Source: CAZJRB01 sp964547995
Lineage (GTDB): Bacteria; Planctomycetota; Planctomycetia; Pirellulales; Thermoguttaceae
Reading direction: 5' to 3'
Assembly: GCA_964547995.1 (NCBI GenBank)
Contig: CAZJRB010000039.1
Location: forward strand, 1 to 55,852
DNA: 55,852 bases
Position 1 is the stretch's first letter. The number at the start of each line of letters is the position of its first letter. Below are positions 1 through 7,638 of the stretch, in pieces. Under the pieces are notes generated by a model. It was given only the letters and a program-made list of their open reading frames with translations. It made no database searches and was not told the origin of the DNA. A program made the translations under genes and the position numbers.

Positions 1-1154
1 TGGCTCGGTGCGGCAGTCCCGCTTTGAAGGCCGTAGCGGCCGAAGAGCTTAGGCTCCGCCTCGAAACGTACGACGGGCTTCCAAGCCCGTCGAAACAACC
101 CGGGGCAGCGACGGGCTTGGAAGCCCGTCGTACGGGCGATGCGGAGAAGCAAGTCGGACTGGCCGACACCTGGTGGTCGCTCAGTGAAAAAGTGAAGGGC
201 CGCGAGAAAGAGGCCCTAATGCTCCACGCCGGCGAGTGGTACGAGAAAGCAGTGCCGGAACTGCCGAAGGCCTTTGCCCGGGCCAGAGCGGAAACCCGGC
301 TGGCGGAGATTGCCAAGATTGAGAAGTCTCTCGCCGAGAAGCCCGGGAAAGCCAAACGGCCGAAAAAGCCGAAAATCCCGAAGGAGCTGGCCATCGACCT
401 GCCCGGCGGCGTGAAGATGGAATTCGTGCTGATCCCGGCAGGCGAGTTTGTGATGGGTTCGTCGGAGGCGGAGCGGCAAATTGCGCTATCTCAGGCAACG
501 GAGGGCTGGGAGAAAGACCGGATACCCACGGAGGGACCGCAGCACAAGGTGAAGATTACGAGGCCGTTCTATTTGGGGAAGTACGAAGTGACGCAGGCCC
601 AATGGCAGGCGGTGATGGGGAACAATCCGTCAAAGTTCAAGGACCCGATGCACCCGGTCGAGCAGGTGAGTTGGGGCGACATCCAGCCGTTCCTGGCGAA
701 GTTGAATGCAGCGTTTGAAAAGAAAGGGATGGTGTTTGGGTTGCCGACGGAGGCGGGCTGGGAGTATGCGTGTCGTGCGGGCACGACGACGGCATTTTAT
801 TTCGGGGACAACGCGGCACTGCTTGCCCAGCACGGTTGGTTCAAGGACAATTCGGGCGGGAAGACGCACCCGGTGGGTCAAGGGAAACCGAATGCCTGGG
901 GCCTCTACGATATGCACGGGAATGTATGGGAGTGGTGTTCGGATTGGTATGGTGGAGACTATTATGCGAAGTCTCCGCCGAACGATCCGACGGGGCCGCC
1001 AGGAGGCTCGTACCGCGTGCATCGCGGCGGCGGCTGGCGCAACCCGCCGGGGCGCTGCCGGGCAGCGTTTCGTAGCCACGACAGCCCTGGCCACCGGTTC
1101 AACAGCCTGGGTTTCCGGCTGGCCCTAGTTCGGGTGGATGCATCCAGCAAGTAG
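1..1154 (+). CDS. FGE-sulfatase-domain protein with DGR-type variable C-terminus (5' partial)
   Basis: The reading frame is open to the left edge (first full codon at base 3), so the true start lies outside the window; an in-frame TTG at 24 is probably not the start. The N-terminal visible part has a helical stretch (LADTWWSLSEK) of the kind that precedes FGE-sulfatase domains in planctomycete proteins, then a Lys/Pro-rich linker. The FGE-sulfatase (C-type-lectin-like) domain follows: FVLIPAGEFVMGS, YEVTQAQWQAVMG, GLPTEAGWEYACRAG, LYDMHGNVWEWCSDW and a terminal LGFRLAL. The last ~35 residues are where DGR targets vary, and this segment aligns with an AAC-rich block at 2257-2363. A paired-hairpin repeat is read through in frame near the left edge. 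A ligand-binding role is inferred, not a sulfatase-activating one. Confidence 0.85.
   Translation, partial: ARCGSPALKAVAAEELRLRLETYDGLPSPSKQPGAATGLEARRTGDAEKQVGLADTWWSLSEKVKGREKEALMLHAGEWYEKAVPELPKAFARARAETRLAEIAKIEKSLAEKPGKAKRPKKPKIPKELAIDLPGGVKMEFVLIPAGEFVMGSSEAERQIALSQATEGWEKDRIPTEGPQHKVKITRPFYLGKYEVTQAQWQAVMGNNPSKFKDPMHPVEQVSWGDIQPFLAKLNAAFEKKGMVFGLPTEAGWEYACRAGTTTAFYFGDNAALLAQHGWFKDNSGGKTHPVGQGKPNAWGLYDMHGNVWEWCSDWYGGDYYAKSPPNDPTGPPGGSYRVHRGGGWRNPPGRCRAAFRSHDSPGHRFNSLGFRLALVRVDASSK
68..133. repeat. REPIN-like paired hairpin, family A, inside a coding frame
   Basis: Two 25-base arms (68-92 and 109-133) are exact reverse complements, and each arm is itself a hairpin around ACGGGCTTCCAAGCCCGT. 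The element is 66 bases long, a multiple of three, and is translated without a stop as part of the FGE-sulfatase-domain protein. Related copies lie at 1341-1404, 8568-8636 and 47617-47685. Confidence 0.85.
1027..1133 (+). other. DGR-type variable region (VR)
   Basis: This is the 3' end of the FGE-sulfatase-domain coding region. It aligns without gaps to 2257-2363 at a constant offset of 1230. Of ten AAC codons in the other block, eight differ here (two CGC, two AGC, two CAC, one GAC, one TTC), always at the two A positions and never at the final C. The 3' flank (CTGGGTTTCCGGCTGGCCCT) is nearly constant, as expected of an initiation-of-mutagenic-homology segment. About 14 non-A differences mean the two blocks are related but not a freshly copied pair. 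Confidence 0.7.
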
Positions 1155-1198
1155 AGCAAGCAGGTTAGCGAGCGGAGGTCGAACCGGAGGCATGCGCA

Positions 1199-1289
1199 GG
1201 CCCGAGCGGAGCCGGGCCGAAGCTGCCGCAGGTCCGGACCGGAGCGAAAAGGGAAGCAAGGTGCTGCTGGGTCCAGGGCGCAGCCCTGG
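1199..1289. other. Cluster of small hairpins after the variable region
   Basis: Three short inverted repeats lie 45-135 bases past the stop codon: GGCCCG/CGGGCC (1199-1218, 8-base loop), the palindrome GGTCCGGACC (1231-1240), and CCAGGGC-GCA-GCCCTGG (1273-1289). Hairpins downstream of VR are known to matter in some DGRs. Whether these serve that role or act as a terminator cannot be told from sequence. No gene is seen between 1155 and 1535; the rest of that gap holds the repeats listed separately. Confidence 0.4.
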
Positions 1290-1340
1290 TCGCGATAATT
1301 TTTCAAGCTGTTAATTTGGGCAATCTATGCAATTCAGGAT

Positions 1341-1404
1341 GTACGACGGCCTTCCAAGGCCGTCGAGCAGCGGGGAAATCGACGGCCTCGGAGGGCCGTC
1401 GTAC
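1341..1404. repeat. REPIN-like paired hairpin, family A
   Basis: Arms at 1341-1365 and 1380-1404 are inverted copies of the GTACGACGGCC hairpin. The right arm has diverged (CTCGGAGG instead of CTTGGAAGG). It is intergenic and looks like an older member of the family. Confidence 0.8.
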
Positions 1405-1465
1405 AGGGTCCCTCCGCTCCCACCGCGTCGTCTCCGTGCAGAAGGAGTTGGTCGCCGAGAGCGCG

Positions 1466-1492
1466 GTAGTAGGACGGGTCTCCCGACCCGTC
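1466..1492 (+). repeat. Single REP-like hairpin with 5' GTAG
   Basis: A perfect 8-bp stem, GACGGGTC-TCCC-GACCCGTC at 1473-1492, is directly preceded by GTAG (1469-1472, with another GTAG at 1466). A GTAG tetranucleotide 5' of a hairpin is the hallmark of REP sequences recognised by RAYT (TnpA-REP) transposases. No RAYT gene is seen in the window. Confidence 0.6.
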
Positions 1493-1535
1493 TGGTATTC
1501 AGTTGCCTTTGCACGAGCAGCGTCGAGAAGCTAAG

Positions 1536-1802
1536 ATGCAAAGGGTGGATTCGCTGATTTGGGGTACGGGAACAGATCTTATGCAAATGACGCTTGAAGA
1601 AGCCGGGCAAAGGTTTCCCGACGGGCCGCAGCCGGCGCCGTTGGAGTACGCCGGGCAGTGGGTCGCCTGGAGCAAAGACCGCGCGAACATTGTTGCCCAC
1701 GGCCTGAAGTTTGGCGAAGTCCGCGCTGAAGCGATCGTCGCGGGGTGTCCGGAACCGCTGATGCAGCGGGTTGTGGGCACATCATTCGTGGGGGGAACAT
1801 GA
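1536..1802 (+). CDS. Small DUF5678-like protein
   Basis: An 88-residue protein with the pattern YAGQWVAWSKD...IVAHGLKFGEVRAEA, which resembles the DUF5678 family (short proteins commonly encoded just upstream of a retropepsin-like protease). The stop codon overlaps the ATG of the protease gene (ATGA at 1799-1802), indicating translational coupling. The start is uncertain: ATG at 1536 is used here, with ATGs at 1581 and 1587 and a TTG at 1503 as alternatives; the conserved part begins only after residue ~35. Function unknown. Family assignment rests on the motif and the neighbour. Confidence 0.6.
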   Translation: MQRVDSLIWGTGTDLMQMTLEEAGQRFPDGPQPAPLEYAGQWVAWSKDRANIVAHGLKFGEVRAEAIVAGCPEPLMQRVVGTSFVGGT

Positions 1803-2251
1803 GGTTCCCCTACACTTTGAGCATTGTACCGTCCATCGAGACGGGTGATCAGGTCGTCTTGCTGCGCCCCGAAATACCCATTCGCGTCTTCGGTCCTGCG
1901 GGCCATGCCGACGTGCTTGCTCTGGTCGACACGGGGGCCGACAACTCGATTCTGCCGCTATCGGTTGCGCGCGACCTGGGAATCGAGACGACTCAGGGGA
2001 AGGGGCCGGGCGCGACGGCCTTCGGCGGCCAGCAGATCACACTGTCCTTTGCCGAGGTTGTTCTTGAGCTGTCGCAAGACGGCGCTGTGATTCGTTGGCG
2101 CACTCGTCTGTATTTCGCCGACTTTCCAGATGACAACGAGAAGACAGTCATTCTCGGTCATGAAGGTTTCTTGGACTACTTCACCGCGACGTTTGACGGC
2201 GAGGATTGTGTCGTCGAGTTGGAACCGAACGACAGTCTTCCAACTACGTGA
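1799..2251 (+). CDS. Retropepsin-like aspartic protease
   Basis: A 150-residue soluble protein. The catalytic motif DTGADNS (around residues 44-50) and the later hydrophobic-hydrophobic-Gly segment VILGHEGF are the two signatures of single-domain retropepsin-like proteases, which act as homodimers sharing two aspartates. The start at 1799 is chosen because its ATG overlaps the TGA of the upstream small gene; the frame upstream of it reads across that gene. No signal peptide is seen, so it is probably cytoplasmic. Substrate unknown. It sits between the VR gene and the TR-like block, a position usually held by DGR accessory genes, but no link is established. Confidence 0.8.
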   Translation: MRFPYTLSIVPSIETGDQVVLLRPEIPIRVFGPAGHADVLALVDTGADNSILPLSVARDLGIETTQGKGPGATAFGGQQITLSFAEVVLELSQDGAVIRWRTRLYFADFPDDNEKTVILGHEGFLDYFTATFDGEDCVVELEPNDSLPTT

Positions 2252-2256
2252 CTGTA

Positions 2257-2363
2257 GCGGCAGTTGGAACAACCACCCGGAGAACTGCCGGCTGGCCAGT
2301 CGCAACAACAACCGGTTCGGCAACCGGAACAACAACCTGGGCTTCCGACTGGCCCTAGCTCGA
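2257..2363 (+). other. DGR template-region-like (TR) block
   Basis: A non-coding block that would translate to the end of an FGE-sulfatase domain (SGSWNNHPENCR...NNNLGFRLAL) and contains ten AAC codons in about 70 bases, the signature of a DGR template. No domain start lies upstream in this frame, so it is a free-standing copy of just the variable segment. The aligned VR is 1027-1133. By my count 16 of 26 A positions differ between 2265 and 2363, against 14 of 73 other positions. A template for a different target, or a decayed template, would explain the non-A differences. No reverse transcriptase or avd gene follows; alaS lies immediately to the right on the other strand. Confidence 0.65.
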
Positions 2364-2404
2364 CGGATAGTGGAGCACGTCCGCCGAACAGGACAAAGTC
2401 CCGT

Positions 2405-2433
2405 CCCCGAGCGGTGCGACTCACCGCCCGGGG
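2405..2433. other. Hairpin 3' of the TR-like block
   Basis: An imperfect 11-bp stem (CCCCG-a-GCGGTG / CACCGC-c-CGGGG, 5-base loop) begins 42 bases after the TR-like block. It could be structure in a template RNA or a terminator for either strand; it has no following T-run on the plus strand. Confidence 0.4.
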
Positions 2434-2538
2434 CGAACCCGAGAAGTACGGGCGGGGTTGGTAGCCGAACCGGCGAAGACTCCGCCCGTGCGTTTTTGTT
2501 TGTGAAACGTACGGATTTCTGCCGGTTCCGGGCTTCGA

Positions 2539-5331
2539 TCAGGAGAGGAGTTTTCCGATGGCTTCGCGGGCTTTCTGGAGTGCATCGGGGAGCTTTTCGG
2601 GGATTTTGCCGCCGGCTTGAGCCATGTCGGCGCGGCCTCCTCCTCCTCCTCCGACTACGGCGGCCGCTTGTTTTACCCAGTCGCTCGAGCTGATCCCTTT
2701 TTCGACCAACTCCCGACTGACGCCGGCCACCAACGTCACCTTGTTCTTTCCCACACGGGCGCCCAGCAAGACGGCGATGGGCGATGCTGTGCGGCGGAGC
2801 TGGTCGATCAGCTTCCGCATGACCTGGGGTGAGGCGCCGGGGACCTCGGCAACGACGGTCTTTACGCCGGCAATCTCGGCGGCGTTTTCCAGCAGGCTTT
2901 CGGGAGTCACCGCGTCGCTTGCGGCGGCCAATTGCTCTTGTAGTTGTTGAATCTCCTTGAGCAATCCCTCGACGCGGGCGGGGATTTCGTCGATCGCGGT
3001 CTTCAGCGCGCCGGCCGTTTGCGACAGGATCATCTCATCACGGACATCGTCGTCGCCGGCCGCGGGGGACGGCGCCGTCTTTGCTGTTGCTTCACCCGTT
3101 CCGGTCCCGGCGGTCACCTGCTTCTTCAGGTGACGGACCTGTTTGACGAGTTGTTCCACTCGGCCGGGCAGCTCCGCCTTAGCGACCTTCAGCAGGTCGA
3201 GGGTCTTGGCAAGCGCTTCCTTGCTTCGCTCGTGGTGCTGCCGGGCCGCGGGGCCTGTTGTGGCCGTGATCCTCCGCGTGCCGGCCGCGATGTTCTCCTC
3301 GGCGAGGATCACGAACGACTCGACGTCCCGGGTATTTTGGAGATGGGTTCCTCCGCAGAGTTCCTTGCTGAATTCGCCGATCGACACCATCCGCACGATG
3401 TCGGGATACTTCTCGCCGAAGAGCATCATGGCGCCGGATTTTCTGGCGTCGGCCAGCGGTATGTTCGCCGCGGCGATCGGTTCGGCGTCGCGGATCTTGG
3501 CATTTACTTCGTCCTCTACTTCGAGCACTTGTTCCCGGCTCAGCGCGGACGGGTTCGTGAAATCGAACCGGAACCAATCCTTGTCGACCTTCGAGCCCTG
3601 CTGCTGGGCGTGTTTGCCGAGGTGCTCTTGCAAGGCGTAGTGCAAGAGGTGCGTGGCAGAGTGAGCACGCCGGATTCCGCTGCGCCGATCGGTATTTACC
3701 TTTGCAGTGACCTTCCTGTTCAGCGTGATTTTCCCTTCGCGCAGGTGGCCGATGTGCAGGGTGAAGCCCCGATCCACTTGGGCGTCGGTCACCTCGAAAC
3801 GGAACTCGTCGGCAACCAGCTCGCCGGTGTCGCCTACTTGTCCGCCCATCTCGCCGTAGAAGGGTGTTTTGTCGAGCACGAGGGTGACCGGCTGCTCGGA
3901 GTCGTTTTCCTCGAACCTGTCGCAAAGCTGATCTGCCGCGACAATACCAATTACCCTGGCATCGGCGACTTCGAGCGCCTCGTGGCCGAGGAACCGGCAC
4001 GTGTGTTGGGCCTTGATCAGGGCTTCCAGAGGATCGTGCTTTTTGAAGAGGTCTCTGCGGTCCTCGGGTCCGCGCTGCCGGCGATGCATTTCTTCATGGA
4101 ATCCTTCCCAGTCAAAGGTGAAGTTGTGTTCGGCGGCCAGCGTTTCGAACAGTTCAGGCGGGAAACCATAGGTATCGTACATGTCTGCGGCTTCGACGGG
4201 CGGCACCATCCCGCGGCGTTCGCTTTTCATCTGGTCGAAAACCTTTTCGATCCGGGCAAGCCCGTTGTCGATCGTGCCCATGAAGTTCGCTTCTTCCTGC
4301 TCGATCACTCCGGCGACGCGTTCAACGGTCTCGGTCAACTCCGGGTAGGGATCGTTCATCAGCTCGGCGACTTTGCCGACGAGCTTGTGCAGGAAGGGTT
4401 CGCGCACCCCGATCTGGTGACCGTCGAGCACGGCGCGGCGGAGCAGCCGCTTGATGACGTACTTCTCCTTGTTCGGGCCGGGATAGACGTTCTCGTGGAT
4501 GGCGAAGGCGCAGGCGCGCACGTGGTCGGCGATCCGCCGCAGGCGGCGGCCGTTCTCGCTTTCCGGCTCGTAGCCGGCCGAACAGACCTCGGCGGCCGCT
4601 TCGACCAACGGGCGCAGGATGTCGATGTGGAAGTTGCTCTCGACCCCTTGCAGGACGGCGGCCGTCCGCTCCAGACCCATGCCGGTGTCGATGTTCTTGC
4701 TCTTGAGACGACGGAGGTTGTCGGGCGGATCGCCCACCCGGTTGTATTGGGTAAAAACGAGGTTCCATATCTCCACCTGGCCGTGGTCGGTATGGAAGTA
4801 GATTTCGCTGCACGGCCCGCAAACGCCGTCCGGGCCCTTGCTCGGGGCGCTGGCGGGCCAGAAATTCTCCTCCTCGCCGATCCGCTCGATCCGCTCCGGC
4901 GGGAGACGGATGTCCTTTTCCCAGATGCCGTACGCCTCGTCGTCATCGAGATAAACGGTGGCTGACAGCCGATTGGGGTTGATGTCGAGCCATTTCGGGT
5001 CGGTCAGGAATTCCCACGCCCAATGGATGGCTTCCCGCTTGAAATAGTCGCCGAAGCTGAAATTTCCCAGCATCTCGAAAAAGGTGTGGTGATAGGCGGT
5101 CCGGCCGACGTTGTCGATGTCGCCGGTCCGCAGGCACTTCTGGCAGGTGGTTGCCCTGGTGAATTCGAGCTTGCACCGGCCGAGAAAGTGGTCCTTGAAC
5201 TGGTTCATTCCGGCGGGTGTGAACAGTACGGAGGGGTCCCCGCGGGGTACCAGCACGTCACTCGGGCGACGGACACACCCCTTCGTCTCGAAGAATTCCA
5301 GGTATTTTTCGCGTAGTACGTCGGTTTTCAT
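2539..5331 (-). CDS. alaS: Alanyl-tRNA synthetase
   Basis: Charges tRNA-Ala in the cytoplasm. 930 residues from the ATG at 5331; an in-frame TTG at 5355 is less likely. Seen in order: the class II catalytic core with HHTFFEMLGNFSFGDYFK, a GMGLERTA segment, the editing domain with RRAHSATHLLHYAL and ELCGGTHL (zinc ligands), and the DHHA1-type C-terminus with a poly-Gly stretch (VVGGGGGGRADMAQAGG). The linker after the editing domain carries two similar coiled-coil segments (LPGRVEQLVKQVRHLKKQV and IPARVEGLLKEIQQLQEQL) joined by an Ala/Thr/Pro spacer, making the protein about 55 residues longer than the E. coli enzyme. tRNA-Phe lies upstream on the same strand. Confidence 0.98.
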   Translation of the reverse strand: MKTDVLREKYLEFFETKGCVRRPSDVLVPRGDPSVLFTPAGMNQFKDHFLGRCKLEFTRATTCQKCLRTGDIDNVGRTAYHHTFFEMLGNFSFGDYFKREAIHWAWEFLTDPKWLDINPNRLSATVYLDDDEAYGIWEKDIRLPPERIERIGEEENFWPASAPSKGPDGVCGPCSEIYFHTDHGQVEIWNLVFTQYNRVGDPPDNLRRLKSKNIDTGMGLERTAAVLQGVESNFHIDILRPLVEAAAEVCSAGYEPESENGRRLRRIADHVRACAFAIHENVYPGPNKEKYVIKRLLRRAVLDGHQIGVREPFLHKLVGKVAELMNDPYPELTETVERVAGVIEQEEANFMGTIDNGLARIEKVFDQMKSERRGMVPPVEAADMYDTYGFPPELFETLAAEHNFTFDWEGFHEEMHRRQRGPEDRRDLFKKHDPLEALIKAQHTCRFLGHEALEVADARVIGIVAADQLCDRFEENDSEQPVTLVLDKTPFYGEMGGQVGDTGELVADEFRFEVTDAQVDRGFTLHIGHLREGKITLNRKVTAKVNTDRRSGIRRAHSATHLLHYALQEHLGKHAQQQGSKVDKDWFRFDFTNPSALSREQVLEVEDEVNAKIRDAEPIAAANIPLADARKSGAMMLFGEKYPDIVRMVSIGEFSKELCGGTHLQNTRDVESFVILAEENIAAGTRRITATTGPAARQHHERSKEALAKTLDLLKVAKAELPGRVEQLVKQVRHLKKQVTAGTGTGEATAKTAPSPAAGDDDVRDEMILSQTAGALKTAIDEIPARVEGLLKEIQQLQEQLAAASDAVTPESLLENAAEIAGVKTVVAEVPGASPQVMRKLIDQLRRTASPIAVLLGARVGKNKVTLVAGVSRELVEKGISSSDWVKQAAAVVGGGGGGRADMAQAGGKIPEKLPDALQKAREAIGKLLS

Positions 5332-5457
5332 GGTTCTCTGTCGCCGCTGGAGCAACTACCTCGTGCAGAACACTGTGGCGGAGACGTTCGCAGAAGAGCA
5401 CGGGGGCCGACGCCGGCAGGTATTCTAAGTCCATGACCAGCAAGAACTTACGTTAAG

Positions 5458-5530
5458 TGGACAGGGCCGGGATTGAACCGGCGACACCTGGATTTTCAGT
5501 CCAGTGCTCTACCAACTGAGCTACCTGTCC
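5458..5530 (-). tRNA. tRNA-Phe (GAA)
   Basis: On the minus strand this folds as a full cloverleaf: acceptor GGACAGG/CCTGTCC, D-arm with AGCTCAGTTGGTAGAGC, anticodon stem CTGGA/TCCAG with loop CTGAAAA (anticodon GAA), and T-arm GCCGGTTCAATCCCGGC. The discriminator base is A. The CCA end is not encoded. Confidence 0.97.
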
Positions 5531-5705
5531 CAAACGGGGGTCGCGTATCGACAAAACCCTGTCACTATAGGGGCGAAACCAATCAAAATATACGGTTAGG
5601 GTGTTTCTTGTCAACGGGAGCAGGCTGCCGTGTGCTTCGTCCTTGTGTCCCGCTCAACGACCTCTTTAGCGGCCACTTTGGGGGGGCGGATATGCCGCAG
5701 GCTTA

Positions 5706-5734
5706 TTGACAGGCCAATTGGATAGCATTAAAAT
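5706..5734 (+). promoter_or_regulatory. Sigma-70-type promoter for the 5863 gene cluster
   Basis: TTGACA (5706-5711), 17 bases, then TAAAAT (5729-5734): a perfect -35 and a 5/6 -10. It lies about 120 bases before the ATG at 5863. Apart from this promoter I see nothing in the 5531-5862 gap. Confidence 0.6.
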
Positions 5735-5862
5735 TCGGTTAGCCTTAGGAAATGGGTATACTCAACCCCGTTTTCCTCGTATGGCCGCGTTCGACCGCGA
5801 GGAAGGGGGAGGGGATTTTTCTTATCCTGCTTGTGAACTCTGTGAATGCAAGGAACAGCCCC

Positions 5863-7548
5863 ATGAACAAAGCTATTGTGATCCGCTACCAACCTCTCGC
5901 TGCCATGCTGTCGGCGGCGATTCTGGCAATGGTTTTTGCTCCTCCAGCCAGCGCATTCAGGCCGGACAGCCCCGAAGTCCAAAAGATGGTCACGTCGGGC
6001 GTCAAGTTTCTTGAGTCAAAAGGCGCCAAGCAGGGCAGACCGGGGGCAACTGCGCTCATCGGGCTTGTGAAGTATAAGCAAACTCATGATGAGAAGGATC
6101 CCCTGGTGCTCGATGCCGTCAAGCATATTCGGAGCACCCTGTCGGGCCTCGACCCGAGGCACCTTGGGAAGGACAACATTTATGACATCGGGTTGATGCT
6201 TATCTTCCTGACGGAGTTGGATTCGGCGAAAAAGACGAGGGAATATGCGCCCGAAGTCAAGTGCATGTTGGAGAATCTTGCATTGCGCCAGAAGAAGTGC
6301 GGGGCCTGGGGATATGACAACCGGGGGACGGGCGATACGTCGATGACCCAATACGGCGTTCTCGGCTACTGGACTGCCATGCAGAACGGCTATGATATTC
6401 CGGTCGAAAGGATCGACGCCGTCGCGGATTGGCTGCTGAGGACCCAGGATCCCAGCGGGGCGTTCGGATACCAGGGCACCGTGTCCAGCTCCTACACGCC
6501 GGTGAAGCAAACCAATGTAAGGCACAGCATGGCGGCGGCAGGGTTGGGCAGCGTTTACATTTGCGCGGATATGCTGGGGATGAAATCCAAAGTGGAGGCG
6601 TCCAAAAGGCAAGACCTCGCCCCGGCCCTGAAACGGGTGGTGAAAAAGGAGCCCGAGAAGAAAGACGGGAATAAAAAGAAACTGAATTCGCGTCTTTCCC
6701 CCCGGCTGTTCCACCCCGTTCAAACTCGTGGAAATCGTTGGTTTGGTCCCAGCCCCAGGATCGATCCGCCGCAGTGGACGTACTATTACCTGTATGCCTT
6801 GGAGCGATACGAGAGTTTCCGCGAGCTGGCCGAAGGGCGAGTCAAGAGCGAGCGGGTTATCGAGCCGTCCTGGTACAACGACGGGATCGTCTTCCTCCAG
6901 AAGACCCAGAAAGAGAACGGCTGCTGGGAAGGCAGGGCGGAGAAGATCCCCTGCACGTGCTTCGCCCTGCTGTTCATGCTGCGGTCTTCGGCTCAGTCGA
7001 TCGATCAACTCGACGACTTCGGCGAAGGCATATGTACGGGCGCCCGAGGTATTCCCAATGATACCGACCGCGTGGTCGTCCGTGACGGCAAGGTTATGAC
7101 GAAACCGCTTCTGGGGCCTGCCCAGGAGTTGATCGGGATTTTGGAGGACGGCGACCGGGACATCGATGATTACGAGCAGATGATGGTTGCGTTGCCCGAG
7201 TTGCCGCCGACCGAAGTCCAGGCGATCGCGGTGAAACACAAGGACCTGCTTTACCAACTGGCTGGTCACCAATTGGGAGAGGCCCGGCTTGCGGCATTGG
7301 AGACGATGGAGAAGACCCGCGACTTTGACTACGTGCCGATCCTGATCTACGTCCTGATGACCGACGGGCAGAAGGACGGGCATACGAGGGTTGCCTGCAA
7401 GGCCCGCGATATTCTGCGGCGGTTTGCCCGCAAGCCGAAAGGGTTCGGAATGCCCGACCAGCCGGACGAGGCGGACCGGAGGGCCGCGGCCGCGGCCTGG
7501 AAGGAGTGGTATCTGGCAGTCCGCCCGGACGCGAAGTTCAAGAAATGA
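5863..7548 (+). CDS. Exported prenyltransferase/squalene-cyclase-fold repeat protein
   Basis: 561 residues. The ATG at 5863 is chosen because it gives a clean signal peptide (LSAAILAMVFAPPASA) and the open frame before it looks non-coding. The body has alpha/alpha-toroid repeats of the squalene cyclase/prenyltransferase type (GRPGATALIGLVKYKQT, TQYGVLGYWTAMQNGYDIP, LRTQDPSGAFGYQGT, FLQKTQKENGCWEG). The terpene-cyclase DXDD motif is not seen, so a binding or scaffold role is more likely than cyclisation. The C-terminal ~120 residues are helical, HEAT-like. A paralogue is encoded at 27867-28913. It is the first gene of a plus-strand cluster ending in ExbB/ExbD, PQQ and substrate-binding proteins, and probably acts in the periplasm. 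Confidence 0.75.
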   Translation: MNKAIVIRYQPLAAMLSAAILAMVFAPPASAFRPDSPEVQKMVTSGVKFLESKGAKQGRPGATALIGLVKYKQTHDEKDPLVLDAVKHIRSTLSGLDPRHLGKDNIYDIGLMLIFLTELDSAKKTREYAPEVKCMLENLALRQKKCGAWGYDNRGTGDTSMTQYGVLGYWTAMQNGYDIPVERIDAVADWLLRTQDPSGAFGYQGTVSSSYTPVKQTNVRHSMAAAGLGSVYICADMLGMKSKVEASKRQDLAPALKRVVKKEPEKKDGNKKKLNSRLSPRLFHPVQTRGNRWFGPSPRIDPPQWTYYYLYALERYESFRELAEGRVKSERVIEPSWYNDGIVFLQKTQKENGCWEGRAEKIPCTCFALLFMLRSSAQSIDQLDDFGEGICTGARGIPNDTDRVVVRDGKVMTKPLLGPAQELIGILEDGDRDIDDYEQMMVALPELPPTEVQAIAVKHKDLLYQLAGHQLGEARLAALETMEKTRDFDYVPILIYVLMTDGQKDGHTRVACKARDILRRFARKPKGFGMPDQPDEADRRAAAAAWKEWYLAVRPDAKFKK

Positions 7549-7638
7549 GTTCCGTGGGATCATGGGACCAGGTCTCGTCGAACGAATCTCGGGTTGACCG
7601 GTGAAGCCCGGATGGGGCAGGGGCGTGAGGGAAACATC

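Noticed and set aside
2130..2693. Open frame containing the FGE-sulfatase-like end at 2257-2363
   Set aside because: Upstream it only overlaps the retropepsin gene in another frame and downstream it runs into alaS antisense; there is no FGE domain before the block, so it is not a gene.
2944..4965. 673-codon open frame on the plus strand opposite alaS
   Set aside because: Antisense shadow of a clearly real alaS in GC-rich DNA; no recognisable domain.
5458..5530. tRNA-Phe as an integration site for a mobile island
   Set aside because: No repeat of the tRNA 3' end and no integrase is seen on either side within the window.
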